Shown here: positions 35,107 to 42,804 of the stretch, piece after piece
Layout: each line of letters begins with the position of its first letter
Numbering within the stretch: the stretch's first letter is position 1
Source of the DNA: JBJHBP01 sp050485645
GTDB taxonomy: Bacteria; Pseudomonadota; Gammaproteobacteria; Steroidobacterales; Rariloculaceae
Assembly: GCA_050485645.1 (NCBI GenBank)
Contig: JBJHBT010000004.1
Coordinates: 62,001 to 126,000 of the forward strand
Direction: 5' to 3'
DNA length: 64,000 nucleotides
Notes under the pieces: generated by a model
Seen by the model: only the letters and a program-made list of their open reading frames with translations
What the model was told of the DNA's origin: nothing
Database searches by the model: none
Translations under genes and position numbers: made by a program

Positions 35107-35460
35107 GGCCTCTCCACGTGACTTCAATTCTGCCTCACCCCGACCTCGCCGTGATATGACTGCCCCGCAAGAATAGCAAGGGCAGGGGCGCTCCACGAGA
35201 TTGATTGACGGATTTTCGCCCCGGATCTGCACTTCGGTGGAGCACGGCGCCGGGTCGGGCCAGCAGCGGGCATCGGATTCGCGTGCCTGATCGGGATGCT
35301 CATGGTTCGACCCGCGAATATCCACTAGAATGCTCGGCCCCATGAGCATCGGATTCCAGTACTTGACCGGCGGGACACGTCTCGCTGCGCCGGATACGGC
35401 CTGTTGCCGTGCCGTGGCTGTGCGTGCCGGCAGCGGACTGTCGCAAGGCGGGGATGTCTG
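35107..35460. promoter_or_regulatory. divergent intergenic region, opp importer / antiporter
   Basis: These 354 bases separate the start of the importer operon (minus) from the start of the antiporter cluster (plus) and must hold both promoters. I see no strong hexamers, riboswitch-like structure or repeats. No coding sequence is convincing, though in-frame extensions from both sides run into the region. Confidence 0.4.
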
Positions 35461-36975
35461 GTGACCGACGCTGCATTGATCTGGCTCTCGTTCGGCGTGC
35501 CGCTCGGGGGTATGGCGGCTATCCTCGCGACCCGGCGACTGCCGGCTCTGCGCGACACCATCACGGTGCTGACAGCACTGGCGATGTTCCTCTCGGTGGC
35601 GCAGCTGCTGCCGCGCGTGATGGCAGGTGGCCGCCCGGAGGCGCTGCTGCTCGAGCTGGTTCCCGGCCTGACCATCGCATTCGCCGTGGAGCCGCTGGGC
35701 ATGATGTTCGCGCTGCTGTCATCGGGCCTGTGGGTGATCACGGCGCTGTATGGCATCGGCTATATGCGTGGCGCGAAGGAGAGGCACCACACGCGGTTTC
35801 ACGCGTTCTTCGCGATTTCGCTATTCAGCGCAACTGGAATAGCTTTCGCGCAGAACATGCTGACACTGTTCGTTTTTTATGAGCTCCTGACGCTGGCGAC
35901 ATACCCGCTGGTCGCCCACAAGGGCACCGACGAGGCCAGACGCGGTGCGCGCACCTATCTTGGCCTGCTGCTGGGCACCTCGATCGGCTTCCTGCTGCCG
36001 GGCATGATTCTCACCTGGTGGCAGGCGGGCACGCTGGATTTCCAGGCCGGGGGCATCCTGTCCGGTGTGGCCGCGGGCACCGGTGCGCTGCTGCTGGTGC
36101 TGTACATGTACGGCATCGGCAAGGCGGCGCTGATGCCGTTTCACCGCTGGCTGCCGGCGGCCATGGTGGCGCCGACGCCGGTGTCGGCGCTGCTGCACGC
36201 CGTGGCCGTCGTCAAGGCCGGCGTGTTCACGGTGCTGAAGGTCAGCATCTACCTGTTCGGGCTCGACTATCTGCGCGAGCTGTGGACCAGCGAGCTGATG
36301 CTTTACATCGCCACGTTCACGCTGCTGGCGGCGTCGCTGGTGGCGATGGGTAAGGACAACCTGAAGGCAAGGCTGGCGTATTCCACGGTCAGCCAGCTGT
36401 CGTACATTGTCGTGGCTGCCATGCTGGTGAGCCAGGTGGCGGCGATTGGCGGCTCCATGCATATCGTCATGCACGCTTTCGGCAAGATCACGCTGTTCTT
36501 CTGCGCCGGCGCCATCTATGTGGCCACGAAGAAGACCGAGATCAGCCAGATGGATGGCCTGGGACGGCGCATGCCGTTCACCTTCGCGGCGTTTTTCCTC
36601 GGCGCGCTGTGCGTGATCGGCATCCCGCCCATGGGCGGCGTGTGGAGCAAGTGGCATCTGTTCATGGGGGCATTCGATGCCGGCTACGTGCTGGTTGTCG
36701 CCGTGCTGATGCTGAGCACGCTGTTGAACATCGCCTACCTGATTCCGCCGGTGGTGCGGGCCTTTCTGTATGCACCGGCGCCTGCTGATGGCTCTGCTGG
36801 TGGCGCTGCCGGTGGCGCGGGCGATGCCGCTGCGGGCCTGCGAGAGGCGCCACTGTTGTGCGTGGTGCCGCTGTGCCTGACGGCGCTCGGCGGCGTTGCC
36901 TTGTTCTTCTTCGCGCCGACACTGGCTGAGTTCCTGTCGGGCATGTTCACGACCGTGCAGACTGTCACGGGCTAG
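35461..36975 (+). CDS. MrpD/NuoM-like proton-conducting membrane subunit
   Basis: This 504-residue polytopic protein belongs to the proton-conducting transporter family shared by Mrp antiporters and complex I. It has about 14 membrane helices. The key Glu of helix 5 is present in LFVFYELLTLATYPLV, and the Lys-bearing helix in GIGKAALMPFHRWLPAAMVAPTPVSALLHA, followed by KDNLKARLAYSTVSQLSY. An Ala/Gly-rich loop (about residues 440-465) precedes the last helix. The GTG at 35461 follows GGCGGGG. It is the first of three tightly packed genes; MrpA, B, C, E, F and G homologues are not nearby. Confidence 0.88.
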   Translation: MTDAALIWLSFGVPLGGMAAILATRRLPALRDTITVLTALAMFLSVAQLLPRVMAGGRPEALLLELVPGLTIAFAVEPLGMMFALLSSGLWVITALYGIGYMRGAKERHHTRFHAFFAISLFSATGIAFAQNMLTLFVFYELLTLATYPLVAHKGTDEARRGARTYLGLLLGTSIGFLLPGMILTWWQAGTLDFQAGGILSGVAAGTGALLLVLYMYGIGKAALMPFHRWLPAAMVAPTPVSALLHAVAVVKAGVFTVLKVSIYLFGLDYLRELWTSELMLYIATFTLLAASLVAMGKDNLKARLAYSTVSQLSYIVVAAMLVSQVAAIGGSMHIVMHAFGKITLFFCAGAIYVATKKTEISQMDGLGRRMPFTFAAFFLGALCVIGIPPMGGVWSKWHLFMGAFDAGYVLVVAVLMLSTLLNIAYLIPPVVRAFLYAPAPADGSAGGAAGGAGDAAAGLREAPLLCVVPLCLTALGGVALFFFAPTLAEFLSGMFTTVQTVTG

Positions 36976-36988
36976 GGACGGAACGGAT

Positions 36989-37291
36989 ATGCATCTGGGC
37001 AAACTGCTGGAAGCGCTGGTCAACCGCGGCAAGCTGCTGCGGCGCATCATGTACGTGCTGCTGGCGGGGCTGGTGATCGCCGATATCCTGATTCCGTCGG
37101 CCTACGACCGCTTCCCGTGGGAAAGCATCGGTGGGTTCGGCGCGTTCTACGGTTTCGCCTCCTGCGTGCTGATCATCGTGGTGTCCAAGGCGCTCGGCTA
37201 TCTCGCGCTGTATCGTAACGAGAATTACTACGACGACGCCGGCGACGCATCCGGCGTCGGCCATCGTGATCGCGATGGAGGTAGCTCATGA
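36989..37291 (+). CDS. small two-helix membrane protein in antiporter cluster
   Basis: This 100-residue protein has two hydrophobic helices (IMYVLLAGLVIADILI and FYGFASCVLIIVVSKALGYL) and a soluble acidic/His-containing tail (YDDAGDASGVGHRDRD). It lies between two MrpD-like genes, 13 bases after the first and overlapping the second by four bases (ATGA), so it is almost certainly a subunit of the same complex. I do not recognise its family by name. Its size and the position of the helices recall MrpF or MrpC-type small subunits, but sequence motifs of those are not evident. Confidence 0.75.
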   Translation: MHLGKLLEALVNRGKLLRRIMYVLLAGLVIADILIPSAYDRFPWESIGGFGAFYGFASCVLIIVVSKALGYLALYRNENYYDDAGDASGVGHRDRDGGSS

Positions 37292-38982
37292 GCGGAGCTT
37301 TCGGCGCCGTGCTGCATCCGTCGCTGCTGCTGTTCACTGGTGCGATCGTCATTGCCATGCTGCGCGGTCGTGCGCAGCAGGTGGGCATGCTGGCGCTGTC
37401 GGTGCTGGTGATCGCCGCCGTGCATACGCTGCCCACCGGCAGCTTCGGCACGCTGCAGCTGTTCGGCCTGGAGCTTGCGCCCATGCGCGTGGACTCGCTG
37501 AGCATGGTGTTCGCCTCGGTGTTCTCCATCATCACGCTGATCGCATCGATCTATGCGCTGCACGTGAAGGACACCGGCCAGCATGTCGCGGCCTATGTCT
37601 ACGCAGGCTCAGCCCTGGGCGTGGTGTTCGCCGGCGATCTGGTCACGCTGTACGTGTTCTGGGAGCTGATGGTGTTCTCGTCCGTATGGCTGATCTGGTG
37701 CCGGCGCAATCCGGTGTCCATGGCCGCCGGGTTCCGCTATCTGCTCGTGCATGCGGCCGGCGGTGTCGTGCTGCTCGGCGGTGTGATCCTGTATGCGATG
37801 CAGACGGGCTCAGTGACGTTCGATCGCATCGACGCCGGGGATCTCGCGTTTTATCTGATCCTGGTCGGATTCATGATTAACGCGGCGGTGCCGCCGCTGC
37901 ATGCCTGGCTGTCGGATGCCTATCCGGAGGCCACCGTCACCGGCGCGATCTTCATGAGCGCGCTGACGACCAAGACCGCGGTCTACACGCTGATTCGCGG
38001 CTTCCCGGGCACGGAGCTGCTGATCTGGCTGGGCGTGATCATGGCGCTGTGGGGCGTGGTGTACGCGGTGCTCGCCAACGACATTCGTCGCCTGCTGGCG
38101 TATCACATCATCAGCCAGGTCGGTTACATGGTGGCCGGCGTCGGCATGGGCACGACGATGGCGCTGAACGGCGCCGCCTCGCATGCGTATACGCACATTC
38201 TTTACAAGGCGCTGCTGTTCATGGGCGCAGGTGCCGTGATTCACATGACCGGCCGCGCGAAGCTGACCGAGCTCGGCGGGCTGTATCGCTGGATGCCGAT
38301 CACGCTGCTGTTGTATATGGTGGGCGCCTTCTCGATTTCGGCGTTCCCGCTGTTCTCCGGCTTCGTCAGCAAGACCATGGTCGTGGAGGCGGCGGCGCTG
38401 GACGGTCGCGCCTGGGTGTGGCTGCTGCTGTCGCTGGCCTCCGCCGGCACGTTCCTGCACACAGGACTCAAGCTGCCGTGGTTTACGTTCTTCGGTAAGG
38501 ATTCGGGTCTGCGTCCGAAGGAAGCGCCGCCGAACATGCTGATCGCGATGGCGATCGCCGCGGCGCTGTGCGTGTTCATCGGCGTGTATCCGGACCCGAT
38601 GTACGCACTGATGCCGGCCGTGGTCGACTACAACCCGTACACCACCGGCCACATTCTTTGGGAGCTGCAGCTGCTGCTGTTCACCGGCGTCGGCTTCTTT
38701 ATGCTGCTGCGTCATGTGGGCGGCGAGGCGAAGATCAGCATCGATACCGACTGGGTCTACCGCAAGCTGCTGCCGGTCACGGCCCGCTTCGTGCGCGACA
38801 TCGGCAACCTGCTCTGGCAGGCCACGTTGGGCGCACTGATGGATCGCATGCGCTGGGTCATGGCGAATCTGTCGCGCTACCACGGCCCGAAGGGCGTGCT
38901 CGCCAGCACCTGGCCCACCGGCAGCATGGTGCTGTGGGTGGCGGTGATACTGGTGGCATCGCTGTTGATCTACTACCTGTAG
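37288..38982 (+). CDS. MrpD/NuoL-like Na+/H+ antiporter subunit
   Basis: This 564-residue polytopic subunit has LYVFWELMVFSSVWLIW (helix-5 Glu), NAAVPPLHAWLSDAYPEATVTG, and NDIRRLLAYHIISQVGYMVAGVG followed by HAYTHILYKALLFMGAGAVI, all hallmarks of the MrpA/MrpD/NuoL superfamily. It carries an extra C-terminal amphipathic region and a last membrane helix (SMVLWVAVILVASLLIYYL). It is coupled to the small membrane protein by a four-base overlap. The 3-prime end of this gene is repeated at 43979-44500 (degenerate) and at 54141-54179 (39 bp, perfect), which marks it as the insertion point of the island. Confidence 0.9.
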   Translation: MSGAFGAVLHPSLLLFTGAIVIAMLRGRAQQVGMLALSVLVIAAVHTLPTGSFGTLQLFGLELAPMRVDSLSMVFASVFSIITLIASIYALHVKDTGQHVAAYVYAGSALGVVFAGDLVTLYVFWELMVFSSVWLIWCRRNPVSMAAGFRYLLVHAAGGVVLLGGVILYAMQTGSVTFDRIDAGDLAFYLILVGFMINAAVPPLHAWLSDAYPEATVTGAIFMSALTTKTAVYTLIRGFPGTELLIWLGVIMALWGVVYAVLANDIRRLLAYHIISQVGYMVAGVGMGTTMALNGAASHAYTHILYKALLFMGAGAVIHMTGRAKLTELGGLYRWMPITLLLYMVGAFSISAFPLFSGFVSKTMVVEAAALDGRAWVWLLLSLASAGTFLHTGLKLPWFTFFGKDSGLRPKEAPPNMLIAMAIAAALCVFIGVYPDPMYALMPAVVDYNPYTTGHILWELQLLLFTGVGFFMLLRHVGGEAKISIDTDWVYRKLLPVTARFVRDIGNLLWQATLGALMDRMRWVMANLSRYHGPKGVLASTWPTGSMVLWVAVILVASLLIYYL

Positions 38983-39001
38983 GGTGAGATCGCGCTTCAG
39001 C
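38963..39001 (+). repeat. 39-bp direct repeat, left copy (att-like), at mrpD-like 3-prime end
   Basis: The last 20 bases of the MrpD-like gene plus 19 bases beyond its stop recur without a mismatch at 54141-54179 in the same orientation. The intervening 15.2 kb carries accessory genes. A perfect repeat containing a stop codon is the usual footprint of site-specific integration into a gene end. No recombinase gene was found between the repeats. Confidence 0.75.
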
Positions 39002-39067
39002 GGAAGCGGCATCTTTCTGGAACGCGCAGCTGACCGACCTCTAGCCCCGGAGGCGGTCCCCATCGGT

Positions 39068-39126
39068 CATAACGGCCATTCCGCGTATCAAGCCTGGCCG
39101 GAACAGGCGGGTTAAAATGCCTATCC
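39068..39126 (+). repeat. interspersed 59-bp repeat, copy 1
   Basis: This segment begins CATAACGGCCATTCCGCG and ends AAAATGCCTATCC. Close copies are at 40798-40856, 47485-47543 and 63100-63158, all in the same orientation, and a degenerate one is at 61572-61630. Comparison with the duplicate mrpD tail shows that this copy begins exactly where the two downstream sequences stop matching (after CATCGGT), so it marks an insertion edge. Confidence 0.85.
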
Positions 39127-39429
39127 ACTGAACTCGATGGCCTATTTTTGAAAGGTCATGTTCAACCTTTCAGGCGCTCATACGCCTGCTTGACCGTGCG
39201 TAGCTCCTCAGGCGCGCATCTTCACACTTCTGAATGGTCAATTCAGGGTGTCCACTAAACCGTAGAACCGCCACGTCCGTCTTCAGCCGGCGTTATGCGG
39301 CACCCGCGCGCCGCCTGTTTCTTCCGTCCACCTAATTTCGTCACCCGGCTAACGTTTGACAGCCATAGTAAACTAGTTTACGTTACAAACCTATGAGAGC
39401 GGTAGCAGGGTGAAGAACGGGAGGGGCTC
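39127..39429. other. intergenic region, likely decayed mobile DNA
   Basis: This stretch lies between the 59-bp repeat and the membrane protein gene. It has no coherent open frame. A TGTCCACTAAAC segment near 39250 resembles the end of an insertion sequence but has no partner that I could find. The last 70 bases hold the palindromic operator described separately. Confidence 0.45.
39368..39381. promoter_or_regulatory. perfect 14-bp palindrome, likely operator
   Basis: GTAAACTAGTTTAC is a perfect palindrome in an AT-rich spot 48 bases before the start of the membrane-protein/winged-helix operon. GTTAC follows at 39383-39387, a possible extension. It is well placed for autoregulation by the regulator encoded at 40081. 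Confidence 0.6.
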
Positions 39430-40077
39430 ATGGCTGAAGGTATTCAACAGGCGAAGGATGACATCGCCTTCATCAAGGGATTTCTGGGGAGCGATGGCCG
39501 GGCACCAGTGGCCGTTGGGCATTTCTACTTGCTGCTCGGTGTCGTTGTCTCTGCCCATGCATTGCGGGAATTCGGCCTCGACATGGGCTGGGAGCTGCCC
39601 AGCCTCCTCACCGCGTACAAGCCGTGGGATATGCTGGGCTTGTTTCTCATCGGCATTGGCATCAGCTGCACACTCATGTGGCGGCACGGCCAGGCATTGC
39701 CGGACGACCCGCGAGACCTCAATCCTGCTTCGCGCGCTGCCCTCTCGGCCTGGGGCGCGGTGAGTTTTTCCGTTGTCGCCGGCGGCTTCAGCCTCTGGCT
39801 TGCGCTTGGCGTCGAAGGGCTGCCGGTCTCAGGAACGATCCTTTTCGCCGTTGGATACAGCATAGGCTGGAGTGTGACTCACACCGTTCACCGTGTAGGG
39901 TGGCACAAACTCGTCGCCTGGGGTTTCATCGTCTGGGCCGTGGCGATCGGCGCGGTGGCGGGATCGCCCTGGCTGACACTCGTGATCGCTCTCGGCCTGC
40001 TATTGCTCTTCGCCGTTCCAGGGTTTCGCATCATCCGGGAGGCCGGCGCGTCTCGGCAGGCTGGCGCCAGGGACTAG
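39430..40077 (+). CDS. six-helix membrane protein paired with regulator
   Basis: This 215-residue integral membrane protein has about six hydrophobic segments after a soluble start (MAEGIQQAKDDIAFIKGFL). No enzymatic motif is seen. The Lys-Asp-Asp-Ile-x-Phe opening resembles membrane proteins that accompany PadR- or HTH_34-type regulators and may act as sensors or transporters. GGGAGGGG precedes the ATG at 39430. The regulator gene follows 3 bases after the stop, so the two form an operon, probably repressed through the palindrome upstream. Confidence 0.75.
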   Translation: MAEGIQQAKDDIAFIKGFLGSDGRAPVAVGHFYLLLGVVVSAHALREFGLDMGWELPSLLTAYKPWDMLGLFLIGIGISCTLMWRHGQALPDDPRDLNPASRAALSAWGAVSFSVVAGGFSLWLALGVEGLPVSGTILFAVGYSIGWSVTHTVHRVGWHKLVAWGFIVWAVAIGAVAGSPWLTLVIALGLLLLFAVPGFRIIREAGASRQAGARD

Positions 40078-40080
40078 CCG

Positions 40081-40383
40081 GTGGCCGCCTTTGACATCGA
40101 CAGCATCGACGATGTTATTCACGGCCGGCTGCGCCTGGGAATCATGGCGCATTTGGTCAATGCGGGCGTGGCGGATTTTAATGAGCTGAAGTCCGTGCTG
40201 GGCGCCACACAAGGCAATCTCTCGGTGCATCTGCGCAAGCTGGAGGACGCCGGCTACGTCACCATCGAAAAGGGCTATCTCGGACGCAAGCCCAACACAA
40301 AGGCGCGGCTGACGACGAAAGGCCGTAAGGCCTTCGCCGCTTATCTCGACGGCCTGAGCCGATTGATCGATGACGCGCGGTAA
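40081..40383 (+). CDS. winged-helix transcriptional regulator
   Basis: This 100-residue DNA-binding protein is of the HTH_34/MarR-like type. DDVIHGRLRLGIMAHLVNAG is helix 1, FNELKSVLGATQGNLSVHLRKLEDAGYV is the helix-turn-helix with recognition helix, and IEKGYLGRKPNTKARLTTKGR is the wing. It has no ligand domain. A GTG start at 40081 lies 3 bases after the membrane protein gene. Single-domain regulators like this generally act as dimers on palindromes; the 14-bp palindrome at 39368 is the obvious candidate site. Confidence 0.88.
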   Translation: MAAFDIDSIDDVIHGRLRLGIMAHLVNAGVADFNELKSVLGATQGNLSVHLRKLEDAGYVTIEKGYLGRKPNTKARLTTKGRKAFAAYLDGLSRLIDDAR

Positions 40384-40955
40384 TTACCGATGGCGAGCCA
40401 TCTGATTGTGCCAAGGTGCGCGTGGTGCGGCTAGCGCGCCCATCAGTCCCGCGAACTCTTGACCGGCTGGGCGATCATTGCGCAGCATGCGCCGACAGCG
40501 CGATATGTCGAGGGAGGAGGAGCGAATGGCGGAGATGTTTGCCGGCGTGCGCTGCCGGCGCATCCGAGCCGCGCGCCGCCGCAGGGTGAGCTGTCGATCT
40601 GATCCGCTCTCCACGCTCTCCACCGCCCGGGGCACCGCGCTGCGACGGGCAGGTTTTGGCTTCTGTCAGGCGGTCGTCCGTGCGCAGCGGCATTTCCAGC
40701 AGAAAGGGGAAGATTCTGACGCCGATGGCGATCCCGACCGAGCCGCCAGTGCAAATCCAGCCGGCCCCAATCGATCACGGGCGGGCCCGCGAACTCACAT
40801 AACGGCCATTCCGCGTATCAAGCCTGGCGGGAACAGGCGGGTCGAAATGCCTATCCCCTGGAATATGTGAGCGTGCTTCTTCCGAAAGAAATTGACTAAA
40901 ACTCTAGACAATGGTATATACAGTGACAACGTAATCGCGGAATAGGGGCGTTTCA
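40384..40955. other. non-coding stretch containing repeat copy 2
   Basis: There is no credible gene between the winged-helix regulator and the Cys-rich peptide. Most of the stretch is the extended repeat at 40583-40856. After 40860 the base composition drops sharply toward AT (TTGACTAAAACTCTAGACA, then TGGTATATACAG), which includes a TTGACT and a TATACA that could form a promoter for the Cys-rich peptide gene. Confidence 0.5.
40583..40856 (+). repeat. interspersed repeat, copy 2 (extended, about 270 bp)
   Basis: The 59-bp core is at 40798-40856. The preceding ~215 bases match 47270-47484 in order (for example CAGCGGCATTTCCAGCAGAA versus CAGTGGCATTTCCAGCAGAA, then GGGGAAGATTCTGACGCC in both), with scattered substitutions. 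On the reverse strand both copies could encode a short peptide around FPFLLEMPLR, but the frames are not maintained. It looks like a non-autonomous mobile unit or the end of a lost insertion sequence. Confidence 0.75.
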
Positions 40956-41246
40956 ATGAAATCCATAACCCGTATATATTTCTCGATCATAATGTTGCTA
41001 TCATGCGGAATAACTTACGCATGCATGAATTTCGACTTCGGCTCGCCGCACTGGCCCCTGTGGAATTGGGCATGTGATTACCCAGAAGATAGTGATTGCG
41101 GGTGGGACGAATTGTGCATTCGGGTCTGGTGCGGTCACGATAGCTGCCAGTATCCCATTCAAGGCTACGCGCAAGGCTGCGGCAGCCACAGTTTGTGCGT
41201 TTATGTTTACTACAACGCTTGTATTGGCGGTGGGCTTTGCACGTAG
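40956..41246 (+). CDS. small Cys-rich secreted peptide
   Basis: This 96-residue product has an N-terminal export signal (RIYFSIIMLLSCGITYA); the LLSCG within it could also be read as a lipobox. The mature part is short and has ten cysteines in about 75 residues, together with many Trp and Tyr (SPHWPLWNWACDYPED). Such a Cys density suggests a disulfide-bonded extracellular peptide. AGGGGCG lies before the ATG. Base composition is much lower in GC than the flanks, suggesting recent transfer. I do not recognise a family; bacteriocin-like, inhibitor-like or surface roles are all possible. Confidence 0.55.
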   Translation: MKSITRIYFSIIMLLSCGITYACMNFDFGSPHWPLWNWACDYPEDSDCGWDELCIRVWCGHDSCQYPIQGYAQGCGSHSLCVYVYYNACIGGGLCT

Positions 41247-41419
41247 TGCGGCGGGGTAGCGTGCGTAGCCGATGATGGGCACGTATGGTAGGTGCTTTGG
41301 TCCACAGTCTACCCGGAATTTCTGTCCTCAATTTTTTCGCTAATTCTTTTTAGCGGGCCATAGGAACAGTCGCTATCTATGTCTAAGAGACTTCGTTGCA
41401 AGGATTTTGGAGAGTCACT

Positions 41420-42163
41420 ATGAGAACGCTTACTTGGACCGCGATCTTGGCCGTTGTATCCGCTGCCTCAACACTTGGAATGTTTCAGCTGTTCGCGCAA
41501 GATGGGGCAGCGCTACGTGTGCCGCTGACGCTCGAATATTCTGAACAGACGTTCTTGAGTACTGGCGAGGTCAGGCAAGTTCGGTTAACTCACGCCGTGC
41601 GCGATGACGGGTCAACGGTCGAGGCGACGCAGTACCGGGACGAGGACGGTGTACTGCAAGAGGTAAGATCGATAGTGGACTTGGATGCGGCCACAAAGAC
41701 TGTGGTAGCGTCAGCGGCGAGATCTACCACAACCTACTATTACACCGAGCAACAAGTTGGAAACATTCGCGGGCAGCATTTTCAATGCGCCGATGGCGTG
41801 CCGACAGACGATTTGGTTCTCGGTTACCATGTGCGCTCGCGTACAGATGATCTGACCACGCCGTTAGGTGACGGCTACAAGAGCATCACCTACAACGCTC
41901 CTGAACTCGGATGTTTGCCACTCGTCGCTGATCTGTTCAAGATCGGACAGGACGGTTCGGAGCGGAGAGTAAAGCACACGAGCGTCGTCGCGATTAGTCT
42001 CGGAGAGCCCGACGCGACGCTTTTCGTCGTCCCTTCTGACTATGCCGAGCTGTCGCCGGCAGAATATGCAGCAACGGTTGCGCCGTCACCGGATCTTGAT
42101 AGCAATCTCTTAGTCGACAGTCTAGAGTCCAACTACCGGACCAATCGGTCCAACATCAATTGA
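41420..42163 (+). CDS. secreted protein of unknown function, 247 aa
   Basis: The product has an N-terminal export signal (TWTAILAVVSAASTLGMFQLFA), then a beta-rich body with LRVPLTLEYSEQTFLSTGEVRQVRLTH, three internal Cys and SRTDDLTTPLGDGYKSI. No enzyme motif is visible. GGAGAG precedes the ATG at 41420. Like its neighbour, it has lower GC than the backbone. It lies 173 bases after the Cys-rich peptide gene in the same direction and may belong to the same acquisition. Confidence 0.6.
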   Translation: MRTLTWTAILAVVSAASTLGMFQLFAQDGAALRVPLTLEYSEQTFLSTGEVRQVRLTHAVRDDGSTVEATQYRDEDGVLQEVRSIVDLDAATKTVVASAARSTTTYYYTEQQVGNIRGQHFQCADGVPTDDLVLGYHVRSRTDDLTTPLGDGYKSITYNAPELGCLPLVADLFKIGQDGSERRVKHTSVVAISLGEPDATLFVVPSDYAELSPAEYAATVAPSPDLDSNLLVDSLESNYRTNRSNIN

Positions 42164-42317
42164 TCGGCCAACGCCACTGTCCGCTATCCATTCCTTGGCA
42201 AGGCCGCACTTGAGATTTGACCGGTCTGTTGAAGGCGCGACTTCCTGTGCGACTCTTGAAAGCGCTGGCAACGCGTTTGGCTCCACAAAAAAATTGTAGG
42301 GTGCCGTGGTCTCCAAA

Positions 42318-42524
42318 CTACCTCCCGGCGCTGCGTATCTCGATCAGATTCTCACCGTCGTTCAAACGGATGACCGTCCAACCGCCGCTTGCAGCGAAGT
42401 TCAGGATGCTACCATCGCCGGATTCGGGCAGCCCGACTTCCCGAACCGCTGTGGCCGAGAAGCCCTGCTTACCCAGCCAACGGGCGAGCGAGGGCGGCAA
42501 CTGGGCATCCACAAGGTAGCGCAA
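42318..42524 (-). pseudogene. DUF5615-like PIN toxin, internally deleted
   Basis: A TTG start at 42524 gives 68 residues beginning RYLVDAQLPPSLARWLGKQG, the N-terminus of DUF5615 PIN-like toxins with the catalytic Asp in VDA. After ILNFAASGGWTVI the sequence jumps to RLNDGENLIEIR, which resembles the extreme C-terminus of the family. The middle part with the other acidic residues (usually TKDEDF) is missing, and the usual length is about 110-120. I infer an internal deletion that inactivates the toxin. It follows the DUF433 gene by 4 bases. Confidence 0.65.
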
Positions 42525-42528
42525 AGGC

Positions 42529-42786
42529 TCAGGCGGCGACGACAACGGGGTGATCGAAGTAACGCGCCGCATACGCGATCGCAGCGCGAATATCCTCCGA
42601 TTCGAGATCCGGAAAGTCGGCCAGGATTTCCTTCTGCGTCGCGCTGTTGGCGAGCATATCCAGTACATCCTTGACCCGGATACGCATGCCACGGATGCAG
42701 GGCCGACCCCAGCATTGCTGGGGGTTGACGGTAACGCGATCTGCCAGCGTGGGGGTCAAGAACTGTCTCCCGTGAATATCCAGCAT
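42529..42786 (-). CDS. DUF433 antitoxin-like protein
   Basis: This 85-residue protein has the DUF433 signature VNPQQCWGRPCIRGMRIRVKDVLDMLA followed by ILADFPDLESEDIRAAIAYAARYFDHP. DUF433 is a small winged-helix-like family found before DUF5615 PIN-domain genes in type II toxin-antitoxin-like pairs. GAGGAAACG precedes the ATG at 42786. The toxin partner immediately downstream is truncated, so this antitoxin is probably a survivor with no target in this locus. Confidence 0.85.
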   Translation of the reverse strand: MLDIHGRQFLTPTLADRVTVNPQQCWGRPCIRGMRIRVKDVLDMLANSATQKEILADFPDLESEDIRAAIAYAARYFDHPVVVAA

Positions 42787-42804
42787 CGTTTCCTCTTCCG
42801 GCAG

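Noticed and set aside
35821..37050. 409-residue minus-strand frame opposite the antiporter genes
   Set aside because: It is rich in His, Gln and Arg, as expected for antisense of membrane-protein codons, and has no start signal or motif.
40987..41331. Minus-strand frame opposite the Cys-rich peptide
   Set aside because: The plus-strand frame has a signal peptide and a ribosome site, while this one has neither.
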